From positions 8,431 to 21,109 of the forward strand of contig JAAOMT010000787.1 in assembly GCA_016748015.1 (NCBI GenBank): DNA of 12,679 nt, read 5' to 3'. The position numbers were made by a program, and so were the translations under genes. Shown one piece after another: positions 1 to 8,909 of this stretch (position 1 is its first letter; every line of letters starts with the position of its first letter). The notes under the pieces were generated by a model that saw only the letters and a list, made by a program, of their open reading frames with translations, did not search any database and was not told the origin of the DNA. The DNA comes from Geosiphon pyriformis. Taxonomy: Eukaryota; Glomeromycota; Glomeromycetes; Archaeosporales; Geosiphonaceae.

Positions 1-2228
1 AATCAAAGAATAAGCAAAATAACGCATTATTTAAAACTAAAGTTTTAAGTTATGTTTTATTTATCACAGCAAATAAGATGTAGCTATTCATTAAAGTTTG
101 AACCAATAATTTTTTAATACAATAAAACCTTTTTGAAGTAATTTTCATCCAGAAAAATGCATTAAATATAGAATATTTTTCAATCAGTTAGGTTTTAATT
201 GTAAATAACATTTATTGTATTTATTGAAATTTATAAAGAAATATTCTGGATCGCTATTCATATCATTAATTAAAAATTTTCATGTGCCAAAGAATTAATA
301 CCTTCTTAAAGTGCAGGATTCTTCATAGTTTAACTAAACTGACAATATACAATATAAATTTTTTATTTGAAAATTCTTCAAATCAGACTGTTTTAAATTT
401 GACATAATTATTTGAATTTACCCACTTGATTTTTGATACTATAATGTATACCAAACTTTTTATGAAACTCTGAAGTGAATTTTTGAAATCTAAACTACTG
501 TGTATTTCTTTGAGAAAAGTCAATATGTTTGTTGGGAGTGTAAAACTATTGATTTTAAAGCCATAAACTCCTTAAATGAATATCTCCAAGGATAACAATG
601 GGTAAATTGACAAATCACCTAAAAAGAGTAACACGATTGTAATACACTATTTCAATATGCTTAATCAAAGATGTGTAAACTCTGTTTTTACCGGTTAACT
701 CTAAAGATTGATCGAATCTATTCACAATTGCAAAGGAGTAAACATCGAAAGATCAGACTCTATTCATTATTCATAATAGTAAAAAAGTATAAGTGATTAG
801 AACCCATATAAATTTGTTTTACCTCTTTTTAAATCACCGTTTTAAATCACCCTTGGGTATTATTTGTATTATAAATGATCTAATTTTAAAGCAATTGATT
901 TGTTATCTATAAAATGAAATCCAATGTTCTAACCTCTGAGCATTGAGCATTAAAAATTTAATAGTGCTAGGAAGAAATTAATTTTATTGATTATTATATT
1001 TGCTAATACCATATTATTCGAAAAATAGGTCGGGTCTCTCAGATTCTCAAAGCTTAAAAGTTGATGAATAAGGGAATGAGATTTTAGTTTTTGTAATTGT
1101 CATTTTTAAATTCAATTTAATAACAAACAAAGATTGCATATATTTTTGATCTAAGAATGCATAACATTTATTTTTATCCTAATTTTTTTAGAGTTAATAG
1201 TAAAATAATCAAGTCATATTTTAAGACTTTGTTTATGAATGCCACAAATCCAAGAAAAGCAGAGAAGATTAGAATATTGAAATTTTTGATATGAGATGTT
1301 TTAAACTCTAAAATCTTATTATAACTTTAAATTTATTTTTTAAACAATGTCATTATTAACAAAAATTATAAATTTTTTGATTTAACAAATTTGTTAATGT
1401 TTATTGATTTGAAAAATTTTATTTTTCAATTATCAAAATAAAGATTTGTGATATTAAAAAAAATTATTATTTTATGGTTTTTTGTTTTTTCTATAGTTTA
1501 AAAAATATATATATTAACTTTTGTTTAGAATATATTATTATTAATTCCATCTATTTCTCTATCTTGTTACACAGTAATATTTTTCCTTTATTTACATTTT
1601 ATATAAATTTTCTTTTTAAATACTTTTATGTTAAAAATGAAAAAGAAATTTTGAATTTTAATTGTTATAATTATTTTGCAAATTTAAAAACTCGCTCTTG
1701 TAATTTTTTATTGAGTAAAAACAATCTATACTGGTAAAATAAAGAATAAAAGAATCTCATTAACATTATGGTTTCAAACTCGAGAATTTGTCTTTTCGGA
1801 AAAACAATGACCAAATCATGAGAGATTATCTGAAAATGGTTATCAAAATTTTAAAAATGAAAATTAAAAGAAAAATCCGTCACTAAATTTAGAACAGTAG
1901 GAGATGATTTTAATTCGATAAAGAGATGATGCCTACTTCAAATTCTAAATAATTACTTAGGATAAATATAATTATTAAAATGTAATTTTGCAAATATATT
2001 ATTCCTTAAAATTGACCATATAATATGATATTAATACTTGAAGTAAATACTAAAACTTGATCGAAAATGCCTAATCGGTCATATATTATCTTAAATTTTA
2101 AGAAAATCAACTTTTCAATCGCCATATTATTATTAAATATTGACCTTGAAAAATTTTCCCCAAAAAATAAATTTGTTTGCTCTTAAAAAATAATTTCAAG
2201 AATAATAAACCAACACCACCACTCGATT
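1..2228. other. AT-rich stretch without a supportable gene
   Basis: No conserved coding block, RNA gene or transposon end is visible here. The longest open frame (1474-1737, plus, 87 codons) is almost entirely Phe/Tyr/Ile/Asn/Leu/Lys from A/T-only codons, has no recognisable domain, and is the length expected by chance in such DNA. The last part (about 2150-2228) lies downstream of the minus-strand lipase-like gene and probably holds its 3' untranslated region. No clear polyadenylation hexamer stands out. Confidence 0.6.
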
Positions 2229-3658
2229 TCAATTACGATTTCTTAGAATGGGCTTGGTTATAATGGGCTTTTTTTTCAAGATTGGGGTCAATTTATGACA
2301 ATTTTGGAACATGGTCAGACCGAAATAGGGTCCAAAATGAACATCTTCAGGATGCGATTCTTTGTAACTATTTAATGAATCTTTTATTTTGCGTCCTGGA
2401 TAAGTAATTCTATGGAGATGTCTTCTCGCATTGCATTCCTATAAAAGGTTTCGTTGTAAATTTAGGATGCTAGATCAGTAAATTCGGAGATATTCAAGAA
2501 TTACCTCATTTTCATGTAAAGTAGCCGTATGAAAACACAAATAAAATTTTGGATTTGAGCAGTCACATTCAGATTCTATCCAAATTTCTTTTTGAAAGTG
2601 TCTGTATACAACCCTGGAAGACGTCGAATATTTATGTGCGGGCCCCCGTTTTTCACGATCAAGCCCCTCAATTGGAAAATTAGGCATCCAATCATCATTA
2701 TAAGTTACCCTCCAAACTTTTTGGAGCAAGTGTTCCGTGTAATGCACAAATAATTCATCTCCAACTCGTGGTTGGCCAAAGGTAATAAGAGTTATTGATT
2801 TTTCCTGATGTTCCCTCTTATATTCAAGTGCAGCAAATACGGCAAAGGCTAAAACCCAAAAAATTTGAAAAATTAAAATTTTATTTGATGAATTTTAATA
2901 GTCACAAAATAAAATTCATATTACCAGCTCCAAATCCGAAGCCTGTAAAGGTCAGGCTATTTTTTAATTCAAATCCTTGTAATTTGTTCCAAAATAGAGG
3001 TGCTTTTTTTTGCCAACGCTTATAAATTCTTTTCAAGACATGCCCTTCTTCTACATCTGGGTAAGGTACGGCATCCCATTGATTGTATTCTGTACGTGTT
3101 GAGACATAATTCCAATCAAACTCTGGAACACCAAAAGAAATTGCCGTTTCTGAAATTATTACTGTTTTAAAAATAATCATTTAAATAAATTTGAGTTAAC
3201 AAAATTTGCTTCCCTTTGTGAAAAATGACAATCAACATATAATAACCCCAAATTTGATCCCCTAAAGAGAATTTTTCATTCGTTTGAATAACTTCTTGAC
3301 AAGATGCACGCCATGCAAAAGCTGCATTGGCAGCTAGTTGACGCAAAAAATTTTCATCATTTATAATCTCTTTTACAAAGTTTATGTTATTAGTAGTAGT
3401 ACTCGATGGGTTAACGGGTTGGTTAAAAAGATTTCTTTTTTGAATAGGCTCAGTAATAAAATTTTTTTGTTTGAGAAAAGATGGGTCTTGAATCGGTTTG
3501 AGATCATTTTGAGATATATTATTGAATTTATTGAAGTAAATTTTCTCTTTTAAAGTTGGTAAAATAATAATATCTTTGGCTATAATCAGTTTAATTTTAA
3601 AAAGATGAGAAATTAGAATCAATAGAGAAAAGAATGAGATTTTGTAAAAGTAAAGCAT
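2229..3658 (-). CDS. secreted class 3 (fungal) lipase-like protein, probable pseudoenzyme, multi-exon
   Basis: The ATG at 3656-3658 opens an N-terminal hydrophobic signal-like segment (FFSLLILISHLF), then a Lys/Asn-rich stretch and a conserved helix (NDENFLRQL...AFAWRASC). Coding blocks are 3658-2925, 2848-2505 and 2438-2229, joined by GT-AG introns of 76 and 66 bp, with stop TGA at 2231-2229. Hallmarks of class 3 lipases follow in order: elbow region TGFGFGAAFAVFAAL (across the first intron), TFGQPRVGDELF, DDWMPNFP (Asp position, codon 2693-2691), EIWIE, and a C-terminal HFGPYFG (His position, codon 2339-2337). The canonical elbow is G-H-S-L-G; here Gly (codon 2937-2935) replaces the serine, so hydrolysis is doubtful. 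The frame changes once near 3169-3173. Either one extra A has entered an A5 run (about 428 residues without it), or a 97-bp intron 3246-3150 with a weak GTTATT donor is removed (396 residues). The first fits the paralogue better. The family call is strong, the exact model less so. Confidence 0.75.
2439..2504 (-). other. last intron of the lipase-like gene
   Basis: The donor GAG|GTAATT lies at 2505/2504 and the acceptor TTTTATAG|GAATGC at 2439/2438. The intron is 66 bp, phase 0. The following exon carries ECN...HFGPYFG and the stop. The paralogue has an intron at the same place and phase (5139-5210), with the next exon also starting with a Glu codon and containing HGPYF. Confidence 0.85.
2849..2924 (-). 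other. intron of the lipase-like gene, inside the nucleophile-elbow region
   Basis: The donor GTAATA follows GCTG at 2925, and the acceptor TTTTAG precedes CCTTTGCC at 2848. The intron is 76 bp, phase 1. Removing it joins GFGFGA to AFAVFAAL, restoring the continuous lipase elbow and following helix. The plus-strand paralogue has an intron at the same position and phase (4619-4687), which supports both. Confidence 0.88.
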
Positions 3659-3777
3659 TTTTAAAATTTGATTTAGAAAGTAAAAAGATTTTCAAATTTT
3701 TATCATATATCAAAAAGGTTTCGGAGTTTGGAATTTATTTTTATGAAAATATTTGTTATCTATCAACAATACAATTG

Positions 3778-3829
<52 letters not shown>

Positions 3830-4104
3830 TAATAGTAACAATAATAATGATAATGGCTAGACATTGACTCATTTTTTTCGCCAACTTGAGACACCTTAAC
3901 AAAAAATAATTTTTTTTTTAGAAAAAAAACGTACCTTTTCAAGAATCCAAAAAAACTTTTAAGCAAATTTTTGTGACACAAATTATAGCCGATACAAAAT
4001 AAATCAAATTCTAATTATTTTAATCATCTTCAACCGATTTCATTGGATAAAAAAAATATAACTTAGAATTGGCTGGTTTCAAAAGATGAAAATATAAAAA
4101 ATAT
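3659..4104. promoter_or_regulatory. divergent intergenic region between the head-to-head lipase-like loci
   Basis: About 445 bp separate the start of the minus-strand lipase-like gene from the first recognisable codons of its plus-strand paralogue, so promoters for both directions should lie here. It contains the (AAT)n microsatellite and several A or T runs. No specific promoter motif can be distinguished from the AT background. Open frames across it come from the microsatellite and are not genes. Confidence 0.4.
3778..3826. repeat. (AAT)n microsatellite, about 16 perfect units, with an imperfect tail to about 3854
   Basis: An uninterrupted period-3 AAT run spans nearly 50 bp. It is followed by interrupted units (aaaataatagtaac, then ataataatgataatgg). 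Repeats of this kind mutate in length by slippage, so this stretch should vary between strains. Confidence 0.95.
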
Positions 4105-5390
4105 ACATGAAAAAAAGCCTTTCACAAAAAGGAACTCTCTTGGTTTTTTATATAAAAAAAATCTAGTTGAGGATGAAAATTTCTTGGAATTTTTTGCTAG
4201 CAAAGCAAATTTAGCCTGGACAGCGCATTGCCATCTAAAATATCTAAATGACCAGGAAGAAGGTAAATTTAAAGATTTTTTAAAGATTAACTTTTTTCTA
4301 TTTTAATAGATTTTTGCAACCCGTTCTTGAAATAGGGTTTCGGCTTTTTTTTTAGCACATGATCAATCGAAAATCACATTTAGTTTTGCAATGTCCATAT
4401 TTCACAAATTTTCCGTTTTGGCATTCAGCAAAGTTACCACAGTTTAGCTATTCCATTTTCTAATGTACCTGGTGTTTGGGTTGTTGAATTTTATTATCTA
4501 AAATGAAAAAATTATACAGAAATAAAATTTTTTCACGATTTTCAAATGTACTTGAAAAACTTACTCATCCAGCCTGACTTTTCTAACTTTAAATTTACCG
4601 GATTTGGTGAAAGCAATTGTAAGTTTCTTCTTTCTTTTAACAAAGAAAAATAAAATTTTAATTTTTAATTGTTTTCTTTCAAATTAGCCTATTCAATCTT
4701 TGCTGCTCTTTGAATTTTCAGAAAAATATCAACCAAAAAAGAAGTCAATTGTTGTCACTTTCGGCCAGTCGAAAATATGAAATGAAATTTTTACTGCTTT
4801 TGCTCACTTCAAACTTGAGGTAAATATGTATTGATTCTTAAGCTAAAATTTCAAAAATCTTGCTAGAATTTTAATTTGAAACCGAATTTCCAGATTTTTT
4901 GCGCCACACTTGCAGACGATTTGCTACCATTAACACACCTATAAGAGGATTAAGAAAATTTTCAAAGTGGAATCACAATAATAGGAGATGGAAAAATATA
5001 ACGATAGTAACACATGAAGAGTACGCACATTTTAAATCAGAGTTTTGGATCGAAGGTGAATCAAATTGTGCATGTTCGAAAATTGCCTACCCAATTGTGT
5101 TCAACTGCTTTAACACACATTCTTTTAAGGAACATTCGGTACGAATTGGTGTTTTTAATTTTTCAAAAATATCAAACTTTTATGCTCTATTAATGGTTTA
5201 AGATTTGTAGGAATACAATTATCGTGATAATGACCTTAAAACTATTGAGAGTATGACAATCATGGACAATTATGATAACTTTCGTCATGGACCATATTTT
5301 AGGAAAAATTTTATGGATTATAAATTTGCAACTACCGATAATGTTCGATACGTCATTTATCAAGAAGCATTTGGGGGAAGAAGAGGTTAA
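4105..5390 (+). pseudogene. decayed paralogue of the class 3 lipase-like gene
   Basis: Read across frames, this stretch parallels the minus-strand gene block by block: PFTKRN then VEDENFLEFFASKANLAWTA, a decayed middle, KFTGFGESN | SYSIFAAL, SIVVTFGQS, an ATLADDLLP block, FKSEFWIEGESNC, and a last exon with HGPYF ending at TAA 5388-5390. Plausible introns are 4263-4309, 4619-4687, 4820-4893 and 5139-5210; the second and fourth match the other copy in position and phase. Lesions: an extra T at 4709-4711 (CTT TGA against CTT GAA), TGA at 4778-4780 where the other copy has GGA (GQPRVG), and a frame change between about 4942 and 5010. There are further frame changes in 4310-4510, and no signal peptide exon is visible. 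The serine position of the elbow is Gly (GGT 4606-4608). The ends are approximate, and the 5' start cannot be fixed. Confidence 0.85.
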
Positions 5391-7009
5391 TCTTTTCTCA
5401 CATAATAAATATAAGATTTAAAGATTCAAATATATTCATGAGAAAGTAAATATTACTTCTTTAAGTGTTTCAAACAACTTGTTTCTTACTTAATATTTTT
5501 TCTTAGTAATCTTAATATAACTTAGAAAGAAATGTTACACCAGTACTTTGTAGTCGACACTTATTTGTAAGAGATAGCGTTGAAATATTTTAAGGAAATT
5601 TTCAAATTTTAATTAATGAAATTGAACCCAATTGAAAAAACTATCTCGAAATCCTTGATTTATAAAATTCACATACTCTGAGATTTGGTTTTCCATCAAG
5701 ATGATGGCGATTTTTGGATCATTAGCATGAAATAACTTCAAGTTCTTGAATTCCAAAAAATTATGAATTTCATTTCTAATTCTAATACCCGCTTTATCAT
5801 CCTCTTATTGAAAACAATTTTATTATTAAAGCTACCAGCTGATATTAAATAACTGGCCTAATATTGAAAAAACAAAGTTTATTTATTATCACTATTTAAA
5901 CCAAAAATTAAATCCTAAAAATAATTTAAATAAAGTGAATTGAATAGTATTGTGTTTTAAAAATTTATGGGCTTATAAAATAAAGAAATAAAAGAGATTT
6001 AATTTTTTTAGTAATTTACAGAAGTAATATATATAGATAAAAATAATGGTATTTAATATATTAATCAATTTTAATAAGTTGTTTTAATAATAATAATAAT
6101 ATGTTATTTTTGTTTAGACTGCAATAAAAAATAAAAAATTAATTATACGCTTTGCTAAAAATTTTATAATTTGTAAAAAATCTTACAAAAATTTATTTAT
6201 TTTATAACAAAAAATAGTCTATATACATTGACTAATATTTTATTATGTTTTTTTGCCATTTTTTTAATAATTACTTTTCTGATCTGATTGTTTATTAAAA
6301 TTACAAAAAATACATTTGTTTTTTGTTTAATTATTAAAGTTCATGTCAAGTTTACATTGTCTTTTTAAAGGAAATCTTTACAATCAGTTTGGATATTATT
6401 CACTAAAAATATGTTAGTAGGAGATTTAAAATAAATAATTATTTATATTTCCAAAGAAAATTTTTTTCTCTATTATAATAGTTGCGCATAAAGCTTACCA
6501 ATTCTAAATTAAATGCATTTTGACTAGTATTTTTTCAAATAACCTGATCGTTTTTTGTAACAATATTCATTTGTTTTGTTAAAAAAATTTTATTTATCAT
6601 TAAAACAAAACATGAGCGATTGTACATGTATTTGACAATACATTTTATTCAGAATTTGATATTGCACTTAGTAAAAAATTATTTTATAGACAATTTATAT
6701 ATATTATTAAGCTAAATATACTTTTTGTCTAATTTAATAGTTTTCTTGTTTAAATAAACTTTTTTATTTATCTGCATTTTTATAAATTTTTTGGCTTAGT
6801 TAGGTGGAAAAATAATTAAAGAAACGCAAGTAAAGAATACTGTTTTATCAAGATAACAATGGAGATCTGACTGATTTTTGGGAATTTTATTTAAGTTTAC
6901 CATAAAAAATAGTGATCTGCCAATACCAGTCAAAAAATGTTATTTTATTAAGATATTTGCTATTTAACAATTAAAAAAAATTATTACAATAAAAAAGCAA
7001 AAATAATAA
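5391..7009. other. AT-rich stretch without a supportable gene
   Basis: No open frame of useful length, no domain fragment and no RNA gene is visible. Just after the lipase pseudogene stop there is an AATAAA at 5404-5409, which could have been its polyadenylation signal but is weak evidence in such DNA. A short (AAT)n run lies near 6085-6102. The last three bases (TAA) form the left target-site copy of the adjoining transposon. Confidence 0.6.
6085..6102. repeat. short (AAT)n microsatellite
   Basis: About six AAT units stand in intergenic DNA. It is a slippage-type repeat with no visible connection to a gene. Confidence 0.8.
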
Positions 7010-7035
7010 GGGGACGAACATATATCACGTCATTA
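7010..7035 (+). repeat. left terminal inverted repeat of the MITE-like element
   Basis: It starts GGGGACGAACATATATCA and continues CGTCATTA. It pairs with 7687-7712 with two mismatches, both in its inner part. TAA precedes it directly. Confidence 0.9.
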
Positions 7036-7048
7036 TGAAAGGGGAATT

Positions 7049-7092
7049 CAAAATCTCATGTCTCACATGATTTTATATGGCATGTGATTTTG
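7049..7092. repeat. subterminal hairpin inside the MITE-like element
   Basis: CAAAATCTCATG at 7049-7060 pairs with CATGTGATTTTG at 7081-7092 with one mismatch. TCACATG at 7063-7069 can alternatively pair with CATGTGA at 7081-7087. Subterminal inverted repeats are common in MITEs and may bind transposase, but no function is shown here. Confidence 0.7.
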
Positions 7093-7330
7093 GATTTTTA
7101 TTAGCCAATTAGAATATAGAAATGCAGTCTAATTTATGGTACATAAATTGAACTTTTAGTATGCTGGATTTCCTGTGTTTACCATACGACTATATCCAAA
7201 TGTATTGCAAAATCTCTGGTGTTGATTTGTGGGAGTTTTATAAATATAAAACTTGTTGTATTGCGGTTTAGTTAGGAAAGCTTGCATATTAGGAGAGTTT
7301 TGCAATAAATGAAATCAAAAATACAACATC

Positions 7331-7411
7331 AAAGACGCGATAGATCAGGAAATAAAAGACGCGAATAAAAGATGCGCTAGATCAGGAGATAAAAGACACG
7401 TTAGATTAGAC
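7331..7411. repeat. degenerate tandem repeat inside the MITE-like element
   Basis: Four units begin with a variant of AAAAGACGCG: starts near 7331, 7354, 7367 and 7391, with GACGCG, GACGCG, GATGCG and GACACG. Three of them continue with TAGATCAGGA or a close variant; the second is truncated. This arrangement suggests past tandem amplification followed by point changes. Confidence 0.8.
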
Positions 7412-7499
7412 ACAAATTCGTGGTCATTTTTATATAAATAGGACAATGCGATAAGTTGAGATGTTTAGGCTAGTATATTTTTATAATAATTTCGATCAT

Positions 7500-7536
7500 A
7501 AGTTTGATCATATTTATTATACAAGTTTGATCATAT
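7500..7536. repeat. direct repeat pair AAGTTTGATCATAT
   Basis: Two perfect 14-bp copies stand at 7500-7513 and 7523-7536, with a weaker third match (TTCGATCATA) at 7491-7500. Each contains the palindrome TGATCA. They lie inside the transposon, with no gene nearby. Confidence 0.8.
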
Positions 7537-7600
7537 TATGCCATATATTTATAATGCATGTATTTATAATTGTGCATCATGCATAGCATATTATTATAAT

Positions 7601-7642
7601 GTGAGATAACATTATTATAGAATGTCTGATTGGATATCTCAC
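7601..7642. repeat. inverted repeat GTGAGATA...TATCTCAC just before the G tract
   Basis: Perfect 8-bp arms at 7601-7608 and 7635-7642 flank a 26-base loop. The structure ends two bases before the G19 tract. It could form a small hairpin in single-stranded or transcribed form. Confidence 0.7.
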
Positions 7643-7644
7643 CA

Positions 7645-7663
7645 GGGGGGGGGGGGGGGGGGG
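7645..7663. repeat. homopolymer tract of 19 G
   Basis: Nineteen consecutive G are followed by A, GGG, A, TGG. This is exceptional in a window of about 25% GC. It lies near the right end of the transposon. Such runs form stable secondary structure, are unstable in replication and are hard to sequence exactly, so the true length is uncertain. Confidence 0.9.
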
Positions 7664-7686
7664 AGGGATGGTCCTATAGTAATCAA

Positions 7687-7712
7687 TAATAACTTGATAT
7701 ATGTTCGTCCCC
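7687..7712 (-). repeat. right terminal inverted repeat of the MITE-like element
   Basis: It ends TGATATATGTTCGTCCCC, the exact reverse complement of the left end. TAA follows it directly at 7713-7715. A C or A at the 19th base from the end is the first difference between the two repeats. Confidence 0.9.
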
Positions 7713-7715
7713 TAA

Positions 7716-8909
7716 TGAAATTGTAAAATATAAAATACAATTAGTACACATTAGATTAGATTAAAATTTTATTTCTGAAAAAAATTGGCAAAAAAAATAT
7801 GCATAGTTATTTATGTGTTAAAAAAAATTTTGTGGTAAATTTTAAGTCGAAAAATAATTTAAAAGGTTTTAGCATTTGCACTTACTTTTTTTAATATTAT
7901 AATAAATTAAATTGAACTTATTTAAACTAGTTAATAAATCTCCAAAACTCTTTTTATTGATTTTTTGCTGGTTTATATAATTAAAAGTTGCTAATTAAAA
8001 TACAACTTCTAAAGTGTTAAAAATTAAGAATGTTAAAAATACAGCTTTTTTAACAATAATACTCAACAATACAGTTAAATTATATTTTCTTAAATTGAAT
8101 TTGCATTATTACTCTAAAAATTAGTTGCAAAAATAGAGAAGTTTATTTTAAAAGTTTTTTATTTTTATTTTGAACTTTTAGTAGCTTTTTTATACAGAAT
8201 TTTGTAAAAGATGTAATAATAGACATGATTTTGAATTTGGTAAAAACTAATGTTTGCAAATTTTCAAATATATAAAATTAAATATATAAGATAACACAAA
8301 AAAGAAAACCACTATTTGATTACATTTTTGTGAATGAGAAAATAGTTGGCCTGGTCGCTGGTATAGGAAATATATGATCCTGAGAAATATTTTAACACTG
8401 ACTATAAAGTTGTATCTAATTTTTAGGAATAAAAATTTTATCTGATTGAAATTGCTATTTTTACAATAATGTTAATAGTCCTATATTTTATAGAAAAGTA
8501 AAAAAATTGTGAGTATTTGTTTTTCGCATACAATTATAATTTTAAGTTTTAAAGTGAATTGAATATTTTTCATTGAAGGTAATGGTTTTATCATATTGGT
8601 TCTATTCAATATCACATTCACTACTATCAGTTAAATTTGGTTCAAGAAATTTTTCTAAAGCGGAAAAATGAAATTTTAAGGGAATAGAGCAAAAAATAGA
8701 ATGTCCTAATAGTTTGAAACCATTTTGAATTGCATTTCTTCTGAATAATGACAGTCTATTAAAAAACATTGCTTAATAGAAAACCTATTTAATTTTGTTT
8801 TGAAAACTTTTACTCCTTTCGAGTCTCTCTATTAAATGTTTATTCAAAGTATTTCTTTATGTTATTGCACAGTAGAAAGTAAAATACCATCTAAAATTTA
8901 TAATTTAAA
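7716..8909. other. AT-rich stretch without a supportable gene
   Basis: No open frame above background length, no domain fragment, no RNA gene and no further transposon ends are visible. It is dominated by A/T runs. Confidence 0.6.

Larger units (their letters stand above)
7010..7712. mobile_element. MITE-like non-autonomous DNA transposon with terminal inverted repeats
   Basis: The left end begins GGGGACGAACATATATCA, and the right end is its exact reverse complement over 18 bp. The match extends to about 26 bp with two mismatches (7010-7035 against 7687-7712). TAA directly flanks both ends (7007-7009 and 7713-7715), consistent with a 3-bp target-site duplication as made by PIF/Harbinger-type transposases. 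That superfamily assignment is inference from TSD length and sequence only. The 703-bp interior has no transposase frame, so movement would need an enzyme supplied elsewhere. Inside are a subterminal hairpin, degenerate tandem repeats, two direct 14-mers and a G19 tract. It interrupts no recognisable gene. Confidence 0.88.

Noticed and set aside
827-852. Repeated TTTTAAATCACC
   Set aside because: Only two short copies, with no further structure or neighbouring feature.
1474-1737. 87-codon plus-strand open frame with ATG start
   Set aside because: The composition is almost wholly A/T-driven residues with no domain, no splice context and a length expected by chance in AT-rich DNA.
2795-3025. 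Plus-strand open frame
   Set aside because: It lies antisense over the lipase-like gene, whose motifs are recognisable; the plus reading has none.
3338-3867. Plus-strand open frames and a Tyr-rich minus-strand frame around the microsatellite
   Set aside because: They are shadows of the first lipase block and translations of the AAT repeat.
4899-5201. A separate 100-codon plus-strand gene
   Set aside because: It begins at TTG inside a pseudogene exon, and its recognisable part (FKSEFWIEGESNC) is one block of the decayed lipase paralogue. The tail after about 5138 is intron.
5570-5590. Similarity between GATAGCGTTGAAATATT here and GACAGCGTTAAAATATT near 12001
   Set aside because: There are 15 matches in 17 bases, but the flanks do not extend the similarity; most likely chance in AT-rich DNA.
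7010-7712. Solo LTR of a retrotransposon
   Set aside because: The ends are inverted repeats starting GGGG rather than TG...CA, and the flanking copy is 3 bp, so a DNA transposon fits better.
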